The position numbers were made by a program, and so were the translations under genes. Below the pieces are notes generated by a model, which was not told where the DNA came from, ran no database searches, and was given only the letters and a program-made list of their open reading frames with translations. Positions 7,366-14,004 of a stretch of DNA of 32,822 nucleotides are shown piece by piece; the stretch's first letter is position 1, and each line of letters begins with the position of its first letter. The stretch is from Nanobdellota archaeon (lineage in GTDB: Archaea > Nanobdellota > Nanobdellia > Woesearchaeales > GW2011-AR9), in NCBI GenBank assembly GCA_030697505.1, contig JAUYPX010000020.1:1-32822 (forward strand), given 5' to 3'.

Positions 7366-9078
7366 ATGGACTTCCAAAAACTCGCTGAGTTGTACCAAGA
7401 ACTGGAAAAGACCTCTTCCGGCAACAAGATGCGGGAAATTCTTTCCATTTTTCTCAAGAAAGTGCCCGAAGAGGATATCGCGGTCATCTCTTACCTTACT
7501 CTTGGACAGATCGCTTCTGAATATGAAGGAGTCGTTCTCGGAATAGCCGAAAAATCCGCTCTTAAAGCTGTAGCTAAAGCTTCTGGAATCGATGAAGCAA
7601 AAGTCAAGAAAACCATGCAGGAAACCGGCGATGCCGGCTTGACCGCAGAAAAATTGCTGCAGAAAAAACCGCAGACTTTAGTCCCCATGGGAAAATTGAC
7701 GGTCAAAGAACTGTTTGAAAAATTACACAAGATTACCAGGACTACCGGCGCAGGCTCTCAGGAAGAAAAAATAAACATTCTGGTCAATCTGCTGCAAAAA
7801 TCATCTCCAAAAGGAGCCAAGTATATCATCAGGATCGCCTTAGGCACATTACGCATGGGCGCAGGAGATATGACCGTGCTCGACGCGCTGGCGATCGCGT
7901 ATACCGGCGACAAAAAGAACAAAGAACAGCTGGAAAGAGCTTATAACATCTGCCCGGATGTAGGCATCATCGCAGAAACGTTAGCTAAGAAAGGCTTGAA
8001 AGGGATTGAAAAGATTGACGTGCATGTCGGCCGACCCATCAAGATGATGCTGGCGCAGCGAGTGGACTCTTTGGAAAAAGTCCATGAAAAGATTCCAGGA
8101 AAATTAGCAGTGGAAGCAAAATACGACGGCGAGCGCATGCAGGTGCATAAAACTAAAGACGGCATTACCATCTTCTCCCGGCGCATGGAAAATATCACTG
8201 AACAGTATCCCGATGTGCTAAAATACTTGCAGGAACATGTTTCCGGCAAAGACTATGTTATTGAAGGTGAAATTGTCGCTATTGACAAAGATGGAAAGCC
8301 TTTGCATTTTCAGATCTTGATGCAGCGCAAACGTAAAACCGATATTGAAGAATACGTCAAAAAAGTGCCGGTGCAGCTGAAATTATTTGATCTCCTCTAT
8401 TATAACGGAAAATCATTCTTGCATGAATCGTATGAAAAGAGAACCGAACAATTAGCTAAAATAGTCACCAAGGGGAAACATATCACTCTCGCTGATCGAG
8501 TAGTCACTGATGATCTCGGCCAAGTCGACCAATTCTTCCAGAAGATGCTTAAAGAAAAACAAGAAGGGATCATGATCAAAGCCATGAATTCAGAGTATCA
8601 GGCCGGCACGCGCGGCTGGAACTGGATCAAATGGAAAAAAGAATACGCCACGGAAATGACTGACACCTTTGATCTAGTGATTGTCGGCGCCTTTTACGGC
8701 AAAGGAAAACGTTCCGGCACCTATGGAGCATTGCTCTGCGCCTGTTACAATGACCATAATGATACCTTTGAGACCATCACTAAATTAGGAACGGGTTTGA
8801 CCGATGAAATACTGGCGGAGTTGCCAAAGAAATTACAGAAATATCAAGTAGGCCATAAACCTGCCCGCGTGGTAGTCAGCGAGATCAAGCCGGAAGTGTG
8901 GTTTGAACCGACCGTAGTGGTTGAAGTATTGGCTGCTGAAATCACCAAAAGCCCCAGCCATGCCTTAGGGTTAGCGTTACGCTTTCCCCGCTTTATGAAA
9001 TTACGGGATGACAAGAAAGCTGAACAAGCTACGACGAGTAAAGAGATTCAGCAGATGTATAGAAAATCTGGAAAATAA
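7366..9078 (+). CDS. lig: ATP-dependent DNA ligase
   Basis: A 570-residue archaeal/eukaryotic-type DNA ligase that seals nicks in replication and repair. Motif I KYDGER is at 252-257, with K252 the adenylated lysine. Motif III lies in IFSRRMENIT, motif IV in EGEIVAI, motif V in EGIMIKA and the following WIKWKKEY. Residues 1 to about 215 fit the helical DNA-binding domain, including the IIRIALGTLRMGAG signature. The end, about 420-570, is the OB-fold, with the family's SPSHALGLALRFPRF. Length is normal for archaeal Lig. The start is fixed by the TATA box. The gene is followed by an inverted repeat that spans its stop codon. Confidence 0.97.
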   Translation: MDFQKLAELYQELEKTSSGNKMREILSIFLKKVPEEDIAVISYLTLGQIASEYEGVVLGIAEKSALKAVAKASGIDEAKVKKTMQETGDAGLTAEKLLQKKPQTLVPMGKLTVKELFEKLHKITRTTGAGSQEEKINILVNLLQKSSPKGAKYIIRIALGTLRMGAGDMTVLDALAIAYTGDKKNKEQLERAYNICPDVGIIAETLAKKGLKGIEKIDVHVGRPIKMMLAQRVDSLEKVHEKIPGKLAVEAKYDGERMQVHKTKDGITIFSRRMENITEQYPDVLKYLQEHVSGKDYVIEGEIVAIDKDGKPLHFQILMQRKRKTDIEEYVKKVPVQLKLFDLLYYNGKSFLHESYEKRTEQLAKIVTKGKHITLADRVVTDDLGQVDQFFQKMLKEKQEGIMIKAMNSEYQAGTRGWNWIKWKKEYATEMTDTFDLVIVGAFYGKGKRSGTYGALLCACYNDHNDTFETITKLGTGLTDEILAELPKKLQKYQVGHKPARVVVSEIKPEVWFEPTVVVEVLAAEITKSPSHALGLALRFPRFMKLRDDKKAEQATTSKEIQQMYRKSGK

Positions 9079-9101
9079 ATGAACTTTGACCCAGATTTTC
9101 T
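9061..9101. repeat. 11-base inverted repeat spanning the ligase stop codon
   Basis: AGAAAATCTGG (9061-9071) and CCAGATTTTCT (9091-9101) are perfect inverted copies separated by 19 bases. The ligase stop lies in the loop. No T-tract follows directly, so it is not a classic terminator; a 3'-end stabiliser is possible. Confidence 0.7.
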
Positions 9102-9127
9102 AATAGAGGATTTTGAGAAACATACCC

Positions 9128-9245
9128 AAAATCATTCTTTGAAGGCAAAGCCTTCAATAAGCAAGTCTGGTTGCTAAATTTCATTCAATGAACAATTTGA
9201 TTGTTCCTTAACTAACCAGACTTGCTATATAAGAAGAAATGATTT
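9128..9245. repeat. Nested palindromic element between convergent genes (structured RNA or miniature mobile element)
   Basis: Four sets of complementary segments nest neatly. The outer stem pairs 9129-9139 with 9234-9245 (one bulged base). Inside is a tight hairpin, 9139-9146 with 9150-9157 (8 pairs, loop AAA). A second arm pairs 9160-9172 with 9214-9226 (13 perfect pairs), and within it GAACAA at 9190-9195 pairs with TTGTTC at 9201-9206. This could fold as a closed multi-branched RNA or be a palindromic mobile remnant. It lies between the stop of the ligase and that of the convergent gene at 9278, so it would be in the 3' end of either transcript. Confidence 0.65.
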
Positions 9246-9277
9246 ACAATCAAAAATAGTATTTTATCTTCAATCGC

Positions 9278-9646
9278 TTATTCCTTTTGTGTCGGTTCTT
9301 CAGAGAGTTGCTCTAAAGATTTTACCGGTAAAAGGCATTTTTCCTCTCCCCACTTGACTTCTTTTACCTTGCCATCTTCGTATAAGACGATATCCACCGC
9401 ACCATCGCTGTTGGCATCATACGCGCAAACACGTTGGCGTGAATTCTTCTCTACACAGAGACCTTCATATCCATGTTGCTTGTAACCATAAATAGTGATC
9501 TCAGGTTCGCTTTCATCATACCCTTGCTTATAGCCTACTTCATAGCCACGTTTATGACCTACAATTCCGCCACCGGTGACTCCAGCCGCTCCGCCAATAA
9601 AAAAAGTTCCTGCTCCTATAGCGGCATACTTCCACCAATTTGACAT
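9278..9646 (-). CDS. Membrane-anchored small protein with a calcium-loop-like segment
   Basis: A 122-residue protein. After MSNWWKY there is a Gly/Ala-rich hydrophobic segment (about residues 7-30) that could be a membrane anchor or glycine-zipper. Repeated RGYEVGYKQGYDE follows. The C-terminal domain has DANSDGAVD, which matches the DxNxDG calcium-binding loop of EF-hand/dockerin-type repeats, and three cysteines. The function is unknown. I use the ATG at 9646 rather than 9661, because a TATA box lies about 26 bases upstream of 9646. Confidence 0.6.
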   Translation of the reverse strand: MSNWWKYAAIGAGTFFIGGAAGVTGGGIVGHKRGYEVGYKQGYDESEPEITIYGYKQHGYEGLCVEKNSRQRVCAYDANSDGAVDIVLYEDGKVKEVKWGEEKCLLPVKSLEQLSEEPTQKE

Positions 9647-9666
9647 ATGAAAAATACACATTCTAA

Positions 9667-9677
9667 AGTATATAATT
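9667..9677 (-). promoter_or_regulatory. TATA box for the small membrane-anchored gene
   Basis: On the minus strand ATTATATACTT is centred about 26 bases before the ATG at 9646, indicating a leaderless start. Confidence 0.6.
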
Positions 9678-9714
9678 CTTGAGTAAATAATGTATATAAA
9701 AACCCTATTTAAAA

Positions 9715-9936
9715 ATGAATATCCAAATTACAGAATTTATTTATACTGGGTTGAATATTACTCATAATAAAGTTTATGGACAGTTCGGTTGTCCTGAAAA
9801 GGATGCAACCATAGCAGCCTCTGTCTGGCGCTCAACAAATGCCACGGTGTCTGGACTAAAACTCACCGCAGGTAACCTGTGCCAGTTAAAGCTTGTGTAT
9901 GGGGCGAAGAAGATCACCTGTAAAACATATCAATAG
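9715..9936 (+). CDS. Small uncharacterised protein with three cysteines
   Basis: A 73-residue ORF predicted to be mostly beta-strand, with cysteines in FGCPEKD, NLCQLK and ITCKTYQ. No clear signal peptide is present. AT-rich TATA-like sequence lies 18-28 bases upstream (9685-9701). No family is recognised. It is divergent from the gene at 9646 and lies 62 bases before the very basic protein gene. Confidence 0.45.
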   Translation: MNIQITEFIYTGLNITHNKVYGQFGCPEKDATIAASVWRSTNATVSGLKLTAGNLCQLKLVYGAKKITCKTYQ

Positions 9937-9998
9937 GTTCGTTTAGATTTGGTCGTTGTTTCAGGCACTCCTTCACCGAGTCCAGAATATATTAGAAA

Positions 9999-10196
9999 AT
10001 GGCTAAGAAAAAAAGAGTGTTGAAGAAAACAAGTAGGAAAGTCCTCAAAGCACGTAAAAAACGTGCTTATCAAGGACGCAGTCCTAGCGGCAAGCCCAAG
10101 CATTCTAAAGTTGCAAAATTGATGAGACTGGCTAAAGCCCGTTCTAGAAAAAGTAGTAAAAAAGTAAGGATCAAAAGCAAAAAGAAGAGAAGATAA
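9999..10196 (+). CDS. Extremely basic small protein, candidate nucleoid or RNA-binding protein
   Basis: A 65-residue protein with 21 lysines and 11 arginines (49% basic) and no aspartate or glutamate. Ser/Pro/Gly-containing linkers (RSPSGKPKHS) break up basic blocks, as in histone H1-like tails. The gene context gives no partner. It most likely binds nucleic acid by charge, for example as a chromatin protein; a ribosomal-associated protein is possible. No match to Alba, Cren7 or histone folds is visible. AATATATT is only about 10 bases before the ATG, so its promoter is unclear, and it may be read from upstream. Confidence 0.6.
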   Translation: MAKKKRVLKKTSRKVLKARKKRAYQGRSPSGKPKHSKVAKLMRLAKARSRKSSKKVRIKSKKKRR

Positions 10197-10243
10197 ATTA
10201 AAGATATCCTTAAGATTGATCATATATGATCCACACTGTAAAT

Positions 10244-10252
10244 TCTTATAAA
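10244..10252 (+). promoter_or_regulatory. TATA box for the surface-protein pair
   Basis: TCTTATAAA is centred about 27 bases before the ATG at 10275. It should drive both overlapping surface-protein genes. Confidence 0.6.
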
Positions 10253-10274
10253 TCATCTATATTAAAAATCTTTT

Positions 10275-11942
10275 ATGAGGGGTTGGGCAGTACTATTTAC
10301 GATACTACTTTGCATAGTTCCTAGTGTAACTGCTGTAGATCAAGTGATCATAAATTCCCAGGATTGGCGGGATATTTACACGGGAATTCTCTACGCCCAG
10401 CTGGTCGGAAAGGATGTGCATTATGTAGCGGAGAAAACCCAAGGATTACAGTTGATCAACGAGGTTATTGATAAAAATAAGAAAGAAGTTTTGCTGATCG
10501 AATCAGAAAACCCTGTAGCTATTGGTTATAAATCCCATCTTGAAAACGCCGGATTTACCGTGGAAAGATACCTCTCCAGCAATTCTTACCAAACCAATCT
10601 TGAATTCGCTCAAAAAGCAGTACAAGAAAAAGCGACAAATTTTTTTATTATCATAGACGCCAGCCTTGGGTATGGCGCTGTTTCCGTAGCTCCTTACGCT
10701 CTTCTCAACCATGCTTTTGTCCTTTTTGCTGATACAGAAAATAGCGATCAAATCAAGGAATTACTGACCCCCGGGGAAAATGACCAAAAAGTTCTTTTAT
10801 ACGGACACCTTGACCGAAAAGTAAAAGAAGATCTGCAAGCTTTGCATCCCGAGGCGATCAACACCGGTGAGGACTCCCTGGATAATATAGAAATTGTCTC
10901 CCGTTTTCTTGAACAGCAGCCTACCAAGCAAATCATTTTTACCAGCGGGGAGGTTTTAGAGAAAAGTTTCTTTAACCAGGAATTTCCGGTCCTTTTGATC
11001 GGAACCGACCTCATCCCTGAGCAGACTCTTGATTTTCTCCAGGATTCAAGCATAACTACCGCGGTGGTGGTAGGATACGATTTATTCTCCAATGCTAAAA
11101 AAATTAAAGATGAAACGGGAATAAAAGTTCTGCTGAAGTACGGGCAGGGAAGAAATTCAGAACTGTATGCTTTAGATGTCTTTCCACTTCCTAAATATGA
11201 CTTAAAAATTGATATCACTAGCGTCAGGTATAATACCTTTAACAATCAGCTGGAAGTTACATACAGGAATACCGGAAATGCATACGCCTTAGTACAGGCC
11301 CTTTCTCATCGTATTCTGAGCGATGGTGATCATGTCGCTGAAGTAGGGGATGAAAAACCTCTTCAACTTAATCCCGATGACACGGTTACTGTACTCTATG
11401 GCGTAGATCTCCTTCAATTTCTAGATACTGAAATAACCGTGGAAAGCACGGTTGTATACGGGCAAAGTGCCGCTTCCCTGACTAGGCTGTTCATAAAAAA
11501 AGCTATACCGGTAGAAACTATTTCCATAGACGATTCCTCTCAAATTTCTATCGAAAAAACGGAATATAACCAAGGAAAAAAACGATTTGAAATCATCATC
11601 AAGAATGTAGGAGAAAAAGACGTGTATGTTGATGTAGAATTGCTGGACCTGATCATTGACGGTGAAAAAAGCACTCTTGGATCAGAACCACAAAAAATAG
11701 ATCCTGGAAAAACAACTGCGTTCATCATCAAGGTGTCTCTTGAAGCAGCAGATTTTGAAGAGAATAAAGATATAACTGTCCGGGCGAGGTATGGAGAACG
11801 GGAAGGGATCCTTATTAAAACAATAGTTCAAGAATTTGAATTACAGTTTACAGAAAGCTCCTACAAGCCCCTCCTTCTATTGGTGATCATAGCAATACTA
11901 TTGCTGATGCTGCTAAAACGGCGAAAAAAGAGAAAGGCATGA
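10275..11942 (+). CDS. Secreted, C-terminally anchored surface protein with CARDB-like domains
   Basis: A 555-residue envelope protein. Residues 1-20 form a signal peptide (WAVLFTILLCIVPSVTA). Residues about 21-300 form an alpha/beta region with VIINSQDWRDIYTGILYAQ, reminiscent of cell-wall-binding or S-layer-associated folds. Residues about 310-525 hold two beta-sandwich repeats of the CARDB type (EVTYRNTGNAYA... and FEIIIKNVGEKDVY...). A membrane helix at about 530-548 ends in KRRKKRKA, which would sit inside the cell. The last 4 bases overlap the next gene (ATGA), giving translational coupling. A structural or adhesin role is inferred. Confidence 0.75.
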   Translation: MRGWAVLFTILLCIVPSVTAVDQVIINSQDWRDIYTGILYAQLVGKDVHYVAEKTQGLQLINEVIDKNKKEVLLIESENPVAIGYKSHLENAGFTVERYLSSNSYQTNLEFAQKAVQEKATNFFIIIDASLGYGAVSVAPYALLNHAFVLFADTENSDQIKELLTPGENDQKVLLYGHLDRKVKEDLQALHPEAINTGEDSLDNIEIVSRFLEQQPTKQIIFTSGEVLEKSFFNQEFPVLLIGTDLIPEQTLDFLQDSSITTAVVVGYDLFSNAKKIKDETGIKVLLKYGQGRNSELYALDVFPLPKYDLKIDITSVRYNTFNNQLEVTYRNTGNAYALVQALSHRILSDGDHVAEVGDEKPLQLNPDDTVTVLYGVDLLQFLDTEITVESTVVYGQSAASLTRLFIKKAIPVETISIDDSSQISIEKTEYNQGKKRFEIIIKNVGEKDVYVDVELLDLIIDGEKSTLGSEPQKIDPGKTTAFIIKVSLEAADFEENKDITVRARYGEREGILIKTIVQEFELQFTESSYKPLLLLVIIAILLLMLLKRRKKRKA

Positions 11943-13021
11943 AACGGCGAGGCCAGAACAAGAACTCTCTTCTTCAAGTAATAGCACTTAGTCTTTTCCT
12001 TATTCTTATCCTTGTTTCAACAGCTCTTCTTTTTAAGAACCTAAAATCTAGAGAAAATGATCTTACCGGCGCGGTATCCGCTGAAGGAGGAAATGTCACC
12101 TACATCAATGCCAGTAAAGTTGACAACTCTGGATTTTGGCAGGGATACTTTGGTGAAATTACTGTTGATGCTTCTGCTTCTACACCATCTGCAACTGCAA
12201 AGGGCGGAAATGTTACTGAGCTTAATCTAGTGCTCCCCTGCCTGGGGGACGAAATATATGCCAGTCCGCAAAACGAGATAGATTTTGAGGATATCGCTGC
12301 TGGAACAGAAGAAGCAGTTGATACTTTTCTAAACGTAAGCAGCAGCCATCTTGAATCTGGATCAAGCGTATTTACAACCACCAGAGATTTTACAATCTCT
12401 TCAACCTTGATTACCGCTGTTCCTACCACATTTATGAAAGTGTCCGGCTCATCGGATAGTCCTTTTGCCTTAGGTGTTCTTAATCAATCTAATGTTCTTG
12501 TTTTTGTAAGCAATGTTTCCCTTAATACTATTGGGTTTGACGGTGACACTCATGATTATCAGATGATGGTTCCAGTTAACCAAAGTGAATTAACATATTA
12601 TTTTTTTAGCGATTGTAAAGTTGTTCCGCCTACACCAGCGCCAGCGGCTGGAGGGGGCGGAGCGGTAGCAGGAGAAGCAGCTGGCCCTTTTGTAGGATAT
12701 TGTGGAGATAAAATCTGCCAGTTGAAAGAAACCTGCACTAAATGTCCAGCAGATTGCGGCATCTGTCCGGTAAATATTTCAGAAGAAGCCCCAAGACTTC
12801 CTGAAAATGTAACTGCGGAAGAAGTAGAGAAAAAGTTTTATCTCATTTATGTGCCGTATCCTTTAGATAAAATATTAAATATATTAGAACAACAACTCTT
12901 TACGCTTCGCGGCATGGCTATTCTTCTTGGTGTGATCATTACCTTGTTAGTTATCATCACCTGGAAAGTCCTTAAACTACGGGATAGGCCACCAAGACTA
13001 GTTTTTCTCAAGAACAGATAG
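11939..13021 (+). CDS. Membrane-anchored surface protein with paralogous beta domain and Cys-rich motif
   Basis: A 360-residue protein. An N-terminal hydrophobic segment (10-32) follows MKRRGQ, which could be a signal anchor or, less surely, a pilin-like signal. The beta domain (about 45-235) has GGNVTYIN...WQGYFG and ends in DYQMMVPVN...YYFF, the same signature as the proteins at 13008 and 17498. A Gly/Ala/Pro linker leads to a cysteine-rich CGDKICQLKETCTKC PADCGIC segment (about 254-277), common in DPANN surface proteins. A second membrane helix is at about 325-345, followed by a basic tail. It is in an operon with the preceding gene and overlaps the convergent gene by 14 bases. Confidence 0.75.
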   Translation: MKRRGQNKNSLLQVIALSLFLILILVSTALLFKNLKSRENDLTGAVSAEGGNVTYINASKVDNSGFWQGYFGEITVDASASTPSATAKGGNVTELNLVLPCLGDEIYASPQNEIDFEDIAAGTEEAVDTFLNVSSSHLESGSSVFTTTRDFTISSTLITAVPTTFMKVSGSSDSPFALGVLNQSNVLVFVSNVSLNTIGFDGDTHDYQMMVPVNQSELTYYFFSDCKVVPPTPAPAAGGGGAVAGEAAGPFVGYCGDKICQLKETCTKCPADCGICPVNISEEAPRLPENVTAEEVEKKFYLIYVPYPLDKILNILEQQLFTLRGMAILLGVIITLLVIITWKVLKLRDRPPRLVFLKNR

Positions 13022-14003
13022 AATCCATATCCAGAAAAAAATCTATTGTTGAACTTCCTGGCTTATAATCGCGAAGCAAGGCTGGCACTTTAATTTCATA
13101 ATCGTAAACACCAAACTTCCCCTGCTTAGATTGATTGATCTTAGTTATGAAGACGAGGTCTTCTCTGTCAGTCGCATCAAATTGCCTATTAAATACGGGA
13201 GTGTTATCGGAAGTGTCCCAAAGGATCCCGGTCCTAAACGTAGTCGTATTGGTGCTGTTGATGATCGAAACATTAGCGATAGTTTGGCCAAAGACGGTGA
13301 ATGTTTCCACTTTTTTAGGGATGGCTTTGAAAATAGGAAAGTTGGGAAAATTGCCGTAAAGAGTCCACACCGAAGCGATGGAATCGTTAAAAGCAGTCAT
13401 GTTCAAGACTGTATCCACATCTATAAAATCATTTAAAGTAGGGATGCCGTTTTCTCTTCTTCCAATCGCTTGCAGAGAGCTGAAATCAACATTGCTGTCG
13501 CTATCAACAACTAAAACGTTGCAGCCAGCAGCTTCTTTTTTAAAAAGAGAATCAACCCCGATACCCAGCGCCGTTATCGCCAGAGATTTTCCAAAATAGG
13601 TATGATAAGCAGCTATTGAAATTTCCTTGCTAACGTTGTTGTTATTCTCATTGGTTTCTGGAATAACATTGTTTGGATCTAAAATCGCCTTTATAGTGTT
13701 TGGCCCGATTTCCGCTTTCCAAAACTGAGTAACAGAAGTGCTGGAAAAAGCAGGAACATCAGCAGTGATGTTTCCAATCGGAATTGAATCATCAAAAAAT
13801 CTCACCAGCACATTGCTGGCATTTTGATTTCCAGCATTACTGAAAGTTGCATTAATGAAAATATCTTCTCCTTCAATAGGCGTAGAGCTGCTAAAAGTGA
13901 TATTAGGCGGAGTTATTTGTAAATCAATTGCTGCCATAACTGAGGCAGGAAAAAGAAAAAACAGTAGCAGCAACAGTATTTTGTAAAAGATGGAAGAATT
14001 CAT
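13008..14003 (-). CDS. Secreted surface protein: CARDB domain plus paralogous beta domain
   Basis: A 331-residue secreted protein. The signal peptide is residues 1-24 (ILLLLLFFLFPASVMA). Residues about 26-130 form a CARDB-like domain, with FSNAGNQNASNVLVRFFDD and the diagnostic PETNENNNNVSKEI. The rest resembles the domain of the 360- and 248-residue proteins: YFGKSLAITA, SIASVW, and the closing YDYEIKVPA...IDFFLDMD. No membrane anchor is present, so it is probably released or bound to its partner. Its ATG is 1 base after the stop of the 946-residue anchored protein, so the two are co-translated and probably form a complex. Confidence 0.75.
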   Translation of the reverse strand: MNSSIFYKILLLLLFFLFPASVMAAIDLQITPPNITFSSSTPIEGEDIFINATFSNAGNQNASNVLVRFFDDSIPIGNITADVPAFSSTSVTQFWKAEIGPNTIKAILDPNNVIPETNENNNNVSKEISIAAYHTYFGKSLAITALGIGVDSLFKKEAAGCNVLVVDSDSNVDFSSLQAIGRRENGIPTLNDFIDVDTVLNMTAFNDSIASVWTLYGNFPNFPIFKAIPKKVETFTVFGQTIANVSIINSTNTTTFRTGILWDTSDNTPVFNRQFDATDREDLVFITKINQSKQGKFGVYDYEIKVPALLRDYKPGSSTIDFFLDMDSICS

Positions 14004-14004
14004 T

